Shown here: positions 1 to 8,373 of the stretch, in pieces
Layout of the letters: every line of letters begins with the position of its first letter
How positions within the stretch are numbered: the stretch's first letter is position 1
DNA from: a virus
IMG/VR virus record: IMGVR_UViG_3300029893_000401
Location: 1-39,810 of that record
Direction: 5' to 3' (one strand)
DNA: 39,810 nt
Program-made: the position numbers and the translations under genes
The notes under the pieces: model-generated
The model's database searches: none
Seen by the model: only the letters and a program-made list of their open reading frames with translations
What the model was told of the DNA's origin: nothing

Positions 1-13
1 CGCTCTGTAGCGC

Positions 14-52
14 GGCGGCCGATTTGGCCCCAAGTGGCGGCCGATTTGGCCC
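14..52. repeat. Left-end transposase-binding repeats (Mu attR analogue)
   Basis: Two copies of GGCGGCCGATTTGGCCC lie in the same orientation at 14-31 and 36-52, 22 bp apart. This is the spacing known between R1 and R2 of Mu attR. The first copy is 8 bp from the terminus at position 6. No clear third copy follows. GGCC half-sites flank the core ATTT. Confidence 0.85.
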
Positions 53-150
53 ACGGAAGACCTTCCGCGCGGCTGCCTCCGGGCGGGGATGGCGGCCGGG
101 GCGGGGTGCGTTATTCACGATGACAAACAGCGACCGCCTGGGGCGGCGTT
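53..150. other. Non-coding subterminal stretch
   Basis: There is no supported gene between the end repeats and the methylase stop. A degenerate GGCGGCC-containing stretch near 91-106 could be a decayed third transposase site, but the match is too weak to call. Confidence 0.5.
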
Positions 151-960
151 CTAACGGTTCGGCGGGCCGATGATGATCAGCTCGCCGACCTGCTTCGAAC
201 GGCCCTGGCCGCAGGTGGTGTAGGTCACCTCGACCGGCCGCAGCTCGCAGCCGGCGAAGGCTTCGCGGACCAGGGGGACGTCGAGGTTGGTGGCGATGAA
301 GCGCCCCTTGATCGCCTTCAGCTGTGCGGCCAGTCGCCACAGGCTCTCGCGCTGGAACAGGTCCTTCCCGTAGTAGTCCTCGGTGCCGACGTAGGGGCTG
401 TCGACGTAGAACAGCGTGCCGTCGCGGTCGTAGCGGCGGATGAACGGCTCGAAGTCGAGGCACTCGATCACCACCCCGGCGATGCGCTCGTGCAGCTCGG
501 CCAGGCGCTGGGCGAGGACGGTGACGTTGAAGCGCCCCGACCGTCCCGGATCGACCCCGAAGGTCCGGCCCGCCACCTTGCCGCCGTAGGCGGTCACCTG
601 GAGGTACAGGAACCGGGCCGCGCGCTCCAGGTCGGTGAGGGTGTCGGGATCGACCTGGCTGAGGCGCTCGAACTCGGCCCGGGAGGTGATCTGGAACTTG
701 AGGGTGTCCATGAACTGGGGGAAGTGGCGCTGCAGCACCCGGAAGAAGGTGGCGACGTCGCGGGAAGCGTCGTTGATCACCTCCGACCGGGGAACGGAGG
801 TGCGCCGGAAGAAGACCCCACCCATGCCGACGAACGGCTCGGCATAGGTCTCGTGCGGGGTGGCTTCGATCAGCGGCACCAGGGCACGGGCCAGGTTGCG
901 CTTGCCGCCGACATAGCCCGCCGCGGGCTGCACCGGGCGGACGCGGATGGTCTCGGTCAT
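151..960 (-). CDS. Dam-type (D12 class) DNA N6-adenine methyltransferase
   Basis: This 269-residue protein should methylate adenine in phage and host DNA, giving the modification role that mom plays in Mu. Motifs are YVGGKR near residue 16, the AdoMet-binding FVGMGG at 43-48, and a catalytic DSPY at 187-190 in place of the usual DPPY. The ATG overlaps the com stop by 4 bp (ATGA), so the two are translationally linked. An AGGGA lies about 10 nt upstream. The reading frame stays open far upstream of the ATG, but that part lies under com and the fibre-assembly gene and has no methylase character. The family call is strong; the target sequence cannot be read. Confidence 0.87.
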   Translation of the reverse strand: MTETIRVRPVQPAAGYVGGKRNLARALVPLIEATPHETYAEPFVGMGGVFFRRTSVPRSEVINDASRDVATFFRVLQRHFPQFMDTLKFQITSRAEFERLSQVDPDTLTDLERAARFLYLQVTAYGGKVAGRTFGVDPGRSGRFNVTVLAQRLAELHERIAGVVIECLDFEPFIRRYDRDGTLFYVDSPYVGTEDYYGKDLFQRESLWRLAAQLKAIKGRFIATNLDVPLVREAFAGCELRPVEVTYTTCGQGRSKQVGELIIIGPPNR

Positions 961-1118
961 GAACTGTCTTCCCTTGGCGCTCCGGGCGCTCCGGGCAGGG
1001 GGCTCGCGGCCCTCTTGATGTGATTGAGAACCCCGCAGCGGGGGCACTTGACCTCGATGTCGAGCGGGCCGGCGGCCTTGAGCAGCAGCCGGCCGCAGCC
1101 ACAGCGGATGGACTCCAT
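957..1118 (-). CDS. com: Com-like zinc-finger translational regulator
   Basis: A 53-residue protein beginning MESIRCGCGRLLLK, with a second cysteine pair CPRC at 25-28. It closely resembles Mu Com, the zinc-binding protein that opens the mom ribosome-binding site. Mu Com has CxxC in its first half; here the pair is CxC (C6, C8), so one residue is missing. It immediately precedes and overlaps the methylase gene, which is the expected partner. A TGTAAT box lies 11 nt before the ATG, and no Shine-Dalgarno sequence is evident. Confidence 0.85.
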   Translation of the reverse strand: MESIRCGCGRLLLKAAGPLDIEVKCPRCGVLNHIKRAASPLPGAPGAPREDSS

Positions 1119-1129
1119 GGGCATTGACC

Positions 1130-1182
1130 ATTACAACGGCCCCGCCCGGTGCACGGGTGCGGGGATGGCCAGATATCCGGCC
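1130..1182 (-). promoter_or_regulatory. Candidate activator-dependent com promoter with dyads
   Basis: Reading leftward, TGTAAT (1130-1135) is a good -10 box without a recognisable -35. The expected -35 position falls on an inverted repeat, CCCG-gtgca-CGGG (1145-1157), nested in longer CCCCGC/GCGGGG arms. A second imperfect palindrome, GGCCAGATATCCGGCC, lies at 1167-1182. In Mu the mom promoter has a poor -35 and needs activator C bound to a dyad there. The assignment by analogy is inference. Confidence 0.4.
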
Positions 1183-1273
1183 GGTTCTGGTCATGCGAGA
1201 TGCCCTCTCGCGGTTTGGGGCGTTGCTGCGCCCCTCCCCCCGCCGGCCGAATCCGGCAAGAGCTTTTGCGGGC

Positions 1274-1858
1274 TCACGGCCACACCACCGCAGCCTCGGC
1301 GGCCAGCACCGCCTCGGGTGTGATCGCAGCGCGAATCTGGACCTTCGCTCCGAGCCTCGCCGCCTCGATGGCGGCGGAGTAGGCGCGCCAGGCGTCGGCG
1401 GTGGCCACCACCACGGCGGCGACCTCGGCCAGGGTGGCGGCGGTGATCCCCACCTCGGCAGCCAGGTGGGGGTAGGCGGCCGGGTCGGGCGCGGGGTCCG
1501 CCACGGCGGCGCGGGCCTCGGCCTCCTTCGCGTTGTAAGCCAGAGCCTGGCCGGCGCCGGGGGTGATGTGGCGAAGGCGATGGCTCTCGGCGGCGACGTC
1601 GATCCTGGTGAGGGCGGCGGCCTGCACCTCGGCGAGGGTACGCGCCGTCGCCTGCCAGACCTGGGTCGGGACACCCGCCACCATCTCGATCCGCCAGCCC
1701 GTGACCTCGCAAGCCCGGTCGTCGGGCCGCGGGGTCTCGGCCACCCGCTGCAGGCCCGGAATGGTGGCCTTGGGCCAAGTGCCCGAATACTGGCGTCCAT
1801 CGGCATCGGTGTAGGGGGCGCCGTCGGCGATGGGGATTAGTTTGGCATCGGTCCACAT
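1274..1858 (-). CDS. Putative tail-fibre assembly/accessory protein
   Basis: A 194-residue protein directly downstream of the fibre genes, the position of Mu U-type fibre assembly genes. The N-terminal part (to about residue 75) reads like the small domain of tail-fibre assembly proteins, with DADGRQYSG and a Trp-rich stretch. The C-terminal part is Ala-rich and helical, probably coiled. The start is the ATG 5 nt after the upstream fibre stop; the open frame extends upstream only as a shadow of the fibre genes. The function rests mainly on position. Confidence 0.5.
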   Translation of the reverse strand: MWTDAKLIPIADGAPYTDADGRQYSGTWPKATIPGLQRVAETPRPDDRACEVTGWRIEMVAGVPTQVWQATARTLAEVQAAALTRIDVAAESHRLRHITPGAGQALAYNAKEAEARAAVADPAPDPAAYPHLAAEVGITAATLAEVAAVVVATADAWRAYSAAIEAARLGAKVQIRAAITPEAVLAAEAAVVWP

Positions 1859-1863
1859 TGCGG

Positions 1864-2787
1864 CTACTCCACGAACGCGAGGGTGTAGATGTCGGTGGTC
1901 AGCGGCGTCTGGATCAGCTCGGTCCAGGTCAGCCCGTCGTCGGTCGAGACGGCGACGATCCCGCCGGTACTCCCGGCCAACCAGGTGCGGTTGGCGTAGG
2001 CCAACGAGCGGACGGCGGTCGAAAACGGCGCCGTCACCAGGGCCCAGGAGGCGCCGAGGTCCGTGGACCGAGCGATCTGGCCGGTGCCACTGCAGGCCAT
2101 GACGATGCCGTTCCCGGCGGCCGTGGCCTGGCCATGGGCCGACGTCGACAAGGGACTGGTGACGTAGGCCCAGCTTGCCCCGTTGTCGGTGGACCGGACG
2201 ATGTAACCGTAGTTGCAGGTGGCCACCCAGATGTTGCCGGTCACATGGGTGAAATTGCCCACCGAGACCGACCCGGCGGTCGGGGTGGACACATTCCCCC
2301 AGGTGACGCCGTCGTCGAGGGACCGAGCCATCTCCCCGTAGCTGTCGGCGTACATGATCGCTCCGTTGCCGGCGATGGCCGGCCCCGGACTGGCGGTGGT
2401 CAGCTGCGGCACCGGGATGAAGGCCCCCCAGGTCACTCCCTGGTCGGTCGATCGGACGATCCCGCGGACGCCGTCCTTGTACCCCGTGGCGATCACCGTA
2501 TCCGGTCCGGTGCCGCGAGTGGTCCCCACGACGCTGCTCATGCCTGTTGCGACGACAGACCAGCTTTTCCCGCGGTTGACCGAACGGCCAACCCCTGACA
2601 ACGTCGAGTCTAGACCGGCCACTACAGTCGAGCCGAACACGGCGGCGCCGCCGGGGGCGGAGGAGAGCGGATTGGCCACCAGCCCGCCCCAGGCCTGTCC
2701 GTCGGGCGAGCGCGAGATTTCGGCGGTCTCGCTGAACGCCAACCAGGCCGGGCCGTCCAGGCCCATCATGTTGGAGCCCACCAGCAT
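1864..2787 (-). CDS. Tail fibre/receptor-binding protein, Asp-box beta-propeller
   Basis: This 307-residue protein is made of repeats carrying the sialidase/BNR Asp-box pattern S-x-D-x-G-x-x-W. Clear examples are RSTDQGVTW, RSLDDGVTW, RSTDNGASW, RSTDLGASW and VSTDDGLTW. Two weaker ones lie near the N-terminus (SPDGQAW, and VNRGKSW with N for D), giving about seven blades. Asp boxes are structural and do not by themselves imply sialidase activity; no catalytic Arg triad could be assigned. It starts 2 nt after the stop of the preceding fibre gene and is probably the distal adhesin. Confidence 0.72.
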   Translation of the reverse strand: MLVGSNMMGLDGPAWLAFSETAEISRSPDGQAWGGLVANPLSSAPGGAAVFGSTVVAGLDSTLSGVGRSVNRGKSWSVVATGMSSVVGTTRGTGPDTVIATGYKDGVRGIVRSTDQGVTWGAFIPVPQLTTASPGPAIAGNGAIMYADSYGEMARSLDDGVTWGNVSTPTAGSVSVGNFTHVTGNIWVATCNYGYIVRSTDNGASWAYVTSPLSTSAHGQATAAGNGIVMACSGTGQIARSTDLGASWALVTAPFSTAVRSLAYANRTWLAGSTGGIVAVSTDDGLTWTELIQTPLTTDIYTLAFVE

Positions 2788-2789
2788 GA

Positions 2790-3386
2790 TCAGACCCCCT
2801 TGAGGAGGCTATAGACGATGCGGTCCGCGGCCTTGACGTAATACACCAGGGTGTCGCGGGCGTCGGGCGCCGAGGACAGGGCCTGGGCTCCGTCGGGGGA
2901 ATACCACGCGCTGCCGTAGCTGATCGCCCTGCTGCCGGTGGCGTCCTGCTGCAGGTGGATGTACCCACCCTGGCCGGGCGCGAGGTTGGTGGGGTTGTCC
3001 AGCAGGATGTTGCCGGCAAGAACGCCGATCTCGAAGTGGTTGGATGCCGCCATGTCCAGGGTGATGGTGGCCGCGTAGGGCACCGCCGCCACGGTGCCGC
3101 GCTGCGCGCCAGTGAAGGTGTTTCCGCCGGCCAGCTGGGCATACCCGGCCGGAGTGTAGACGGCGAGGGCCGCGGTGATCTTGATGTCGATCGCCTGGCC
3201 GAGCTGCGTGAGATCGGCCTCGTCCGGCACCAGGCCGGCGCTGGCGATCACCCCCAGGATCTCGTCGGTCAGCGCGTTGGCATGGGCGGCCGGATCGCGG
3301 CTGGGGGGGATCAGGCCGTCGGGGGTGCCGTCGGTGAACTTGCCGTTGTGGAGGTAGACGTCGGGCTGGCTGTGGGGGTAGTCCAT
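2790..3386 (-). CDS. Tail fibre/collar protein
   Basis: A 198-residue protein immediately after the baseplate gene gp48, where Mu places its fibre gene S. The N-terminus (NGKFTDGTPDGLIPPSRDP) resembles the region joining fibres to the baseplate. The middle contains YAQLAGGNTFTGAQ, a pattern common in phage fibre proteins. The C-terminal half looks like a beta-rich decoration domain. It is short for a complete fibre, so it probably forms the shaft or adaptor for the propeller protein encoded next. Confidence 0.68.
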   Translation of the reverse strand: MDYPHSQPDVYLHNGKFTDGTPDGLIPPSRDPAAHANALTDEILGVIASAGLVPDEADLTQLGQAIDIKITAALAVYTPAGYAQLAGGNTFTGAQRGTVAAVPYAATITLDMAASNHFEIGVLAGNILLDNPTNLAPGQGGYIHLQQDATGSRAISYGSAWYSPDGAQALSSAPDARDTLVYYVKAADRIVYSLLKGV

Positions 3387-3395
3387 GGGGCGACC

Positions 3396-3986
3396 TCAGG
3401 AGAAGATGATCTCGGTGTGGGCGGGGCGCAGGCGGCGCAGCGTGCAGACCAGGGGCAGGTTGCCCCAGACGGTGTAGGGCTCGCCGTGGAAGGCGGCGCC
3501 GAAGCGCCGCGGCCTGGTGGTCCCGGAGCGCTCGACCACGCGCCAGGTGAACTGCATGTCCTCGCCCCCGTACAACTCGCCGAAGCGGCGCAGCCCGAAC
3601 CAGCGGGCGCGGTACTGGACGATCTCGATCTCGAAGCCCAGCGCACGGGCCAGCTCGACGAAGTAGGCCGGGGACTGGCCGCCGGTGGCGATCATGCGGG
3701 CGTGGGCAATCGCGCGCCGCTCGGCGATGGTCTCGGGCTCGCCGGAGCACGGATCGGGCAGACCCAGCACCTCCTCCCACTCCGCAAGGAGCTGGAGCGC
3801 GGTGCGGGGGGACCGCTCGGCCAGGATCTGCTCATAGGCCTGGATCACGCGGGCCAGCTCGGCGGCGAGACTGGCCATCAGCTCGTAGCGGACCGTGCCG
3901 GGATCGCGCGGCCACAGGGCGCCGCGGGGGTGGAGCGCCATCAGCCCCCGGGTGACCCAGTCGGTCAGCAGCCCGAGCGCGGTCAT
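3396..3986 (-). CDS. Baseplate protein, Mu gp48-like (DUF2313)
   Basis: A 196-residue protein with the gp48 family pattern: an N-terminal LHPRGALWPRDP motif, a central QLLAEWEEVLGLPDPC stretch, then ERRAIAHARM and a C-terminal beta-rich part (FGAAFHGEPY). gp48 completes the wedge of Mu-type contractile baseplates. Its ATG overlaps the gp47 stop by 4 bp (ATGA), and it precedes the fibre genes, as in Mu. Confidence 0.88.
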   Translation of the reverse strand: MTALGLLTDWVTRGLMALHPRGALWPRDPGTVRYELMASLAAELARVIQAYEQILAERSPRTALQLLAEWEEVLGLPDPCSGEPETIAERRAIAHARMIATGGQSPAYFVELARALGFEIEIVQYRARWFGLRRFGELYGGEDMQFTWRVVERSGTTRPRRFGAAFHGEPYTVWGNLPLVCTLRRLRPAHTEIIFS

Positions 3987-5050
3987 GCGTAGGCCTCGAA
4001 GGTGACGGCGCCGAGGACGGCCATTTCGAAGGTGGCGTGGGCGATGTCGGCCGCCGGCGCCACGATCCGGTGGCGGACCTCGCCGGCGGCGGCGCTGATG
4101 GCAGCCGACAGGCGCGACAGCGAGATCGTCGCCCCGGGGGCGGCCTCGGAGCGCCAAAACGCCTGAATGGCCTCCAGGGCGGCCGAGCGCACCTCGGGCG
4201 TGTTGGGGTCGAGCTGGACCACCAGGTCGTGGACCACCGGGTCGGGTGCGCGGACCACGCATTCGCCGCAGACCGGGCCGATGTCGGGGCGGTCGATATA
4301 GGCCTGGACCTCGGCCACCTCCGCCGCGGTGGGGATGGGCCCGCCCGCATTGCCGTCCTTGACGATCAGCACGGTGACGATGCCCCGCCTGGGCGTGCCG
4401 CGATGGACCCAGGCCCGGGTCACCCCGGCGCAGTCGAGCGCCCAGCCCTCGAAATCGTCGGCGTTGCCGCCGTGCGGAGGGCGGCGCATCCTGAGCAGCA
4501 GGCGGGCCAGCAGCTCGCCGTCCGTCTCGGGGTCGGTGCCGCCGACGATGTCGCCGGCCAGCACCTTGGCCGAAATCCCCGCCACCGGCGAGACCAGGCT
4601 TCCGGATGCCCCCGCCTCGACGTTGCCGGCCGCACCCGCCTCCAGGGCGGTGACCGCCACCGCCGCGGTGGCGGTGGTCACGGTCGCGGCCACGTCCGTG
4701 GCGTAGTCGCGCCCGCCGATCTGGATGCGGGTGCCTGCCGGCACCACCGCCCCGGGATCGCCGATCAGGGTCACGGTGACGGACCCCTGTGCGGCCTCGG
4801 CCGGCTTGCGGTGGATCGACCAGTCGGCCGCGATCACCTCCAGCTGGTCGGCATCGGCGGTGTTGGGCAGGATCTGGTCGGCGATGCGCAGCCCGAACTC
4901 GTACAGGCTGCTCGCCGCCTCGGCCAGCACATGGCCGGTGACGTCGAGGTCCGAATACGGCAGCCGCGCGTCGGCGCCGGGCAGCCGTGTCTCGACGGTG
5001 GCGAGATAGCGGTTGCGGATGGTGGCGTAGCTCGGGCGCTCAAGCGGCAT
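3983..5050 (-). CDS. Baseplate wedge protein, Mu gp47/J-like
   Basis: A 355-residue protein of the baseplate J family. It shows the typical N-terminal helical part (SYATIRNRYLATVETRLPG), the middle VPAGTRIQIGGRDY beta segment, and NADDFEGWAL with its following Val-rich strand. It overlaps gp46 upstream by 11 bp and gp48 downstream by 4 bp, the same order as in Mu. It forms the wedge ring that connects hub and fibres. Confidence 0.92.
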   Translation of the reverse strand: MPLERPSYATIRNRYLATVETRLPGADARLPYSDLDVTGHVLAEAASSLYEFGLRIADQILPNTADADQLEVIAADWSIHRKPAEAAQGSVTVTLIGDPGAVVPAGTRIQIGGRDYATDVAATVTTATAAVAVTALEAGAAGNVEAGASGSLVSPVAGISAKVLAGDIVGGTDPETDGELLARLLLRMRRPPHGGNADDFEGWALDCAGVTRAWVHRGTPRRGIVTVLIVKDGNAGGPIPTAAEVAEVQAYIDRPDIGPVCGECVVRAPDPVVHDLVVQLDPNTPEVRSAALEAIQAFWRSEAAPGATISLSRLSAAISAAAGEVRHRIVAPAADIAHATFEMAVLGAVTFEAYA

Positions 5051-5480
5051 GGGCCCTCCAGTGATAGACGTAGTCCCGGCGCCACAGTGAGCCGTCGGTG
5101 CGGTGGATCTCGACCGAGAGCCCCAGCACGCCGTCGCGCAGCACGGACGTCGCCACCGCCACCTTGCGGGCGTAGCCTTTGGCCGTCATCCAGGCCAGGG
5201 CCGCCTCGGCGTACTCGCGGGCCCGGCGCAGCACCTCGGGCAGCTGCTTCTCGCGGGCGAGCAGCCACAGCAGCGAGCCCATCTGGGGATCGGCCCACCA
5301 TCCCCTGGGGTCGCCCCCGGCCCCGTCGGGCAGGCGGTCGTCGGCCCGGGCGCGGGCGTCGGTGAACAGCGAGATGGCCACCGCCGTGTCGAAGCCGTCG
5401 GTGGTGGCGACGGCGCCGGCCGACAGCACCAGGTCGCCGGCCATGCGCTCGGGCTCGAGCTGGATCAGCCGGTCAGCCAT
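5040..5480 (-). CDS. Baseplate protein, Mu gp46-like
   Basis: A 146-residue protein with gp46 family features: DLVLSAGAVATTDGFDTAVAIS near the start, RGWWADPQMGSLLWLL in the middle, and a C-terminal EIHRTDGS. gp46 is the small wedge component, similar in role to T4 gp25. It overlaps gp45 by 8 bp upstream and gp47 by 11 bp downstream. Confidence 0.9.
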   Translation of the reverse strand: MADRLIQLEPERMAGDLVLSAGAVATTDGFDTAVAISLFTDARARADDRLPDGAGGDPRGWWADPQMGSLLWLLAREKQLPEVLRRAREYAEAALAWMTAKGYARKVAVATSVLRDGVLGLSVEIHRTDGSLWRRDYVYHWRAHAA

Positions 5481-6102
5481 AGGGGGCCGCCTCCGCCGGC
5501 GCCGGGTAGCCGTGGTCGGGGACGGCGGTCACGACGGCCGGCTCCTGCCACACCTCGGACACCAGCTGGCCCTCGGAGACCAGCGTCAGGCGCTCGGCGT
5601 AGCCGCCGACGTCGCGCATCACCGACCGCCGGCCGCGGATCACCACGTCCTCGCCCTCCAGCAGCAGCTTGCCACCGGCGCGCACCACAAGGTCGCCGCC
5701 GACCTCCACCAGGCCGTCGAGGGACGTGACGGCCTCGATGCCGGTGCGGGTGAGGTGGACCTTCTGGCCGAGGTCGTCGTGGATGGCCACCTCGCCGTAC
5801 TCCAGGCCGAGGAAGTGGCGGCGGTCGAAGATGCGGATCACCACGCCGTTGGAGCGCAACCCCGCCAGGTACCCCCCTAACGCCTCGGCACCCGGGTGGG
5901 GGCGGCTCGACAGCCCGTAGTCCTGCACGTACTCGCGGCCGGCCAGCACCTCGCCGGGCAGGCCCTGGACCTGCGCCACCAGCAGCCCGCCGCGGACCTC
6001 CAGCGCCATCAGGACGCCGCGCCCGAGCAGCATCGCCAGGCGGCGCTCGACGGGGGCCAGCGCCGCGGCGATCCAGCGCATCATCGTCTCGCGGCTCACC
6101 AT
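5473..6102 (-). CDS. Baseplate puncturing/spike protein, Mu gp45-like
   Basis: A 209-residue protein matching the Mu gp45 spike family in length and layout: a short helical N-terminus (MMRWIAAALAPVERRL), an OB-like domain, then a beta-helical tail rich in D-L-V-V and G-G-D-L repeats. Gp45 caps the tail tube and pierces the outer membrane. The ATG overlaps the gpP stop by 7 bp. No C-terminal metal-binding HxH was identified. Confidence 0.88.
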   Translation of the reverse strand: MVSRETMMRWIAAALAPVERRLAMLLGRGVLMALEVRGGLLVAQVQGLPGEVLAGREYVQDYGLSSRPHPGAEALGGYLAGLRSNGVVIRIFDRRHFLGLEYGEVAIHDDLGQKVHLTRTGIEAVTSLDGLVEVGGDLVVRAGGKLLLEGEDVVIRGRRSVMRDVGGYAERLTLVSEGQLVSEVWQEPAVVTAVPDHGYPAPAEAAPYG

Positions 6103-7151
6103 CGGATTCCCCCTTCGCCGCCGTCCTCCCGCTCGGCCAGCAGGTCGAACGCCCCCGGGCCGACCAGCGACAGCTTGGCCACGGTGCCGCCGCGGCGCTC
6201 GATCGAGTACTCGACCCCGGCGACCAGCCGTTCGCCTGCCACCCCAACCGAGGGCAGCCGCGCCTCCACCAGGGTGTTGGGCCGCCACAGTCCGCCCTCA
6301 TGCCGCCAGCCCTGCACGGTGACCACGCACGATCCGGCCTTGGCCCGGGCGACCTTGGCGTCCCAGGCCGCCTGATCGGACGCCGTGATGCCGTCGGCCA
6401 GGTCGTCGGCCAGGCGGACGCGCGGGCGATACCGCCGCAGGCCGGGATCGTGGGCGGTGCCCTTGGTGCCGGCGTTGGCGTTCGCGTCGTCCCACAGGCC
6501 CGACTGCGACAGCACGGTATAGTCGCGCCAGCGCTCCAGCCGGGTGTCCCTGGCGGTGGCGGCAAGCACGTTGACGCCCTCGACCAGCGCGGTGGCGACG
6601 CGCTCCGGCTTGCCCGGTCCGAGCACCAGGCCGCCGGCGCCGTCGGAAAAGGGCAGCACGCCCCGGGCGGCGCACAGCCGCTTGATCGCCGCGAAGGCGG
6701 TCTCGCCCTTCTGCAGCGTGAACACCTTGAACGGCGCCCCCAGGCTTCCTCCCTGGGCCACCCGGACACCGATGCCGAACGGCCGGCACAGGTCGGCGAC
6801 GATGGCCGCGCCGTCGCGGTCGTGCCATTCGCCGGGCTCGTTGGTGGCGGCGCAGTCGATCAGCTCGGCCGTCGCGTCGCGGCCCGTGACGGTGATGGCG
6901 TGGGTGTCCTTGGCCAGCTCGCGCTCCACCTCGTCGACATGGCCGGTGATCACCACGTCGGTGCCGATCAGCAGCGCGCAGGCGTCCTCCTTGCCGATCG
7001 GCCGATACCCCGAGCCGGGCCAGCGCTCGGTCACGCCCAGGCGGAAGGCGCCGGCGATCTGGTCCAGGCCGATGCTGATGGTGGCCGAGGTCCAGCCGGC
7101 CCAGTCGGTGCCCTCGACCCGCAGGGTGACGATGTCCCTGGCCTCAGGCAT
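6096..7151 (-). CDS. Baseplate hub protein, Mu gpP-like
   Basis: A 351-residue homologue of the late control protein D/gpP hub family. It opens with RDIVTLRVEGTDWAGWTSA and then carries VTGRDATAELIDCAA, both typical of the hub fold. A second domain follows near QKGETAFAAIKRLC. It sits between the DNA circularisation protein gpN and the spike gp45 and overlaps both by 7-8 bp, the Mu order N-P-45. Confidence 0.9.
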   Translation of the reverse strand: MPEARDIVTLRVEGTDWAGWTSATISIGLDQIAGAFRLGVTERWPGSGYRPIGKEDACALLIGTDVVITGHVDEVERELAKDTHAITVTGRDATAELIDCAATNEPGEWHDRDGAAIVADLCRPFGIGVRVAQGGSLGAPFKVFTLQKGETAFAAIKRLCAARGVLPFSDGAGGLVLGPGKPERVATALVEGVNVLAATARDTRLERWRDYTVLSQSGLWDDANANAGTKGTAHDPGLRRYRPRVRLADDLADGITASDQAAWDAKVARAKAGSCVVTVQGWRHEGGLWRPNTLVEARLPSVGVAGERLVAGVEYSIERRGGTVAKLSLVGPGAFDLLAEREDGGEGGIRW

Positions 7152-8373
7152 CGAGCACCTCCAGCACCGTGTGCGCCGGCACGAACAGGGGGTTGCGGAT
7201 CAGCGGCCGGTTGCGGGCCAGCAGCTCGGGCGCGCGGGCGGCGTCGCCCAGTTCGCGGTACGCCACCACCGCCGCCGGCAGGGTGTCGCCGGTCTCGACC
7301 CGGCGCAGCCGCGCCAGGTCGCCGGCCCTGGCGCCGATATCGGCCACCACCGCCGCCCTCAGGTCCGTCAGGGCCTCGAACACGGGTCCGGCCGCAGCAG
7401 GGTCCGTCCGCACCTCGTCGAGCAGGCGGACCACCTGGTCGCGGGTGGCGATGGCGTCGTCGCGGCTGTCGAAGGCGGCCTTGGCGGCGACGCCGGCCGC
7501 GGCGACCGCAGCACCCCTGGCCATCAGGGCGTCGAGCGCCGCCCGGTTGACCTCCTGGCGCGCCGCCCCGCCATTGCCAGCATTGCCGGCGAAGCCGGCC
7601 GGGGCAGTGGTGTTGGCGGTTCGGATCAGCGACGCCAGGCCGGCCATGGCATGGGAGCGCCGCCGCTCGGCCGTGCCGAAGCCCCCCAGGCTGCCGAGCG
7701 AGCTGAACAGACCCATCAGCGCCGCCGCCAGTTCCCGCGGCCCGCGCACCATCGACAGCGGATCGTTGATCAGCCGGGACAGCAGGGCCAGTTTGCCCTG
7801 GGCATTGCGCACCAGCGCCAGCGGGCCGGCGAAGGCGTCCTCGATCTCGGCGACCAGCTCGCCCAGCGCCGCGATCGCATCCAGCTCCAGGATGTCGAGC
7901 CCGAGCGTGTCCCACTCCTCCGCGAAGTCGTCGGTGACGACCTCCGCGGCGGCGATGACGTGGATGGGCACCTGCTGGGCCTTGTCGGGCCGGCTCTCGG
8001 GGTAGCGGTTGTCGCCCTCCTCGACGAACTTGAGGTCGAAGCGGGCCATGCCGCCTTCGCGGGTGCTCTCGCGGACGGTGCATTCCTTGCACACGACCCT
8101 GATCTCGCCCCGGGTCGGATGCACCAGGGTGCCGGCGCCGGCAGCAGCGCAGGCTCCCTCGAGCGCGTCGCGGGCCGACAGGTAGTCGGCCCCGAGGACA
8201 TAGCCGGTGATACTGAATTCCGCCGGCTTCCGTCCCAGGTCCTCGGCCCAGCCGCCATCCCGTTGCGGATACTCGTGGGTGACGATCCGCCGGCCGAAGG
8301 TGCTGTCCACGTCCTCCCACCAGAACTCCACCCCCCGGAAGGAAGCCTTGCGCAGCTTGTCTTTCCAGCTCAT
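7144..8373 (-). CDS. DNA circularisation/tail protein, Mu gpN-like
   Basis: A 409-residue protein. The N-terminal DNA circulation domain begins SWKDKLRKASFRGV and includes the F-x-V-E-E-G-D-N-R-Y-P segment near 130. The long C-terminal part is helical and Ala-rich. The ATG at 8373 follows AGGGGGC at a suitable distance; the open frame upstream is Pro-rich and non-homologous. The stretch encoding FAGNAGNGG near the middle is one of the double-hairpin repeats described elsewhere here. Confidence 0.88.
   Translation of the reverse strand: MSWKDKLRKASFRGVEFWWEDVDSTFGRRIVTHEYPQRDGGWAEDLGRKPAEFSITGYVLGADYLSARDALEGACAAAGAGTLVHPTRGEIRVVCKECTVRESTREGGMARFDLKFVEEGDNRYPESRPDKAQQVPIHVIAAAEVVTDDFAEEWDTLGLDILELDAIAALGELVAEIEDAFAGPLALVRNAQGKLALLSRLINDPLSMVRGPRELAAALMGLFSSLGSLGGFGTAERRRSHAMAGLASLIRTANTTAPAGFAGNAGNGGAARQEVNRAALDALMARGAAVAAAGVAAKAAFDSRDDAIATRDQVVRLLDEVRTDPAAAGPVFEALTDLRAAVVADIGARAGDLARLRRVETGDTLPAAVVAYRELGDAARAPELLARNRPLIRNPLFVPAHTVLEVLDA
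7557..7599. repeat. Double-hairpin repeat, copy 1 (degenerate)
   Basis: Hairpin B, GCCGGC-gaa-GCCGGC, is intact at 7585-7599. It follows a 12-nt spacer and a degenerate GGCG...CGCC version of hairpin A at 7557-7572. The element lies inside the gpN coding region and is translated. Confidence 0.55.

Noticed and set aside
151-1806. Long leftward open frame extending far upstream of the methylase
   Set aside because: Methylase similarity begins only at the ATG at 960; the upstream part overlaps com and the fibre-assembly gene in other frames and reads as Pro/Arg-rich noise.
1274-3386. Diversity-generating retroelement or invertible fibre segment
   Set aside because: No reverse transcriptase, template repeat, Gin-type invertase or inverted fibre gene copies are present.
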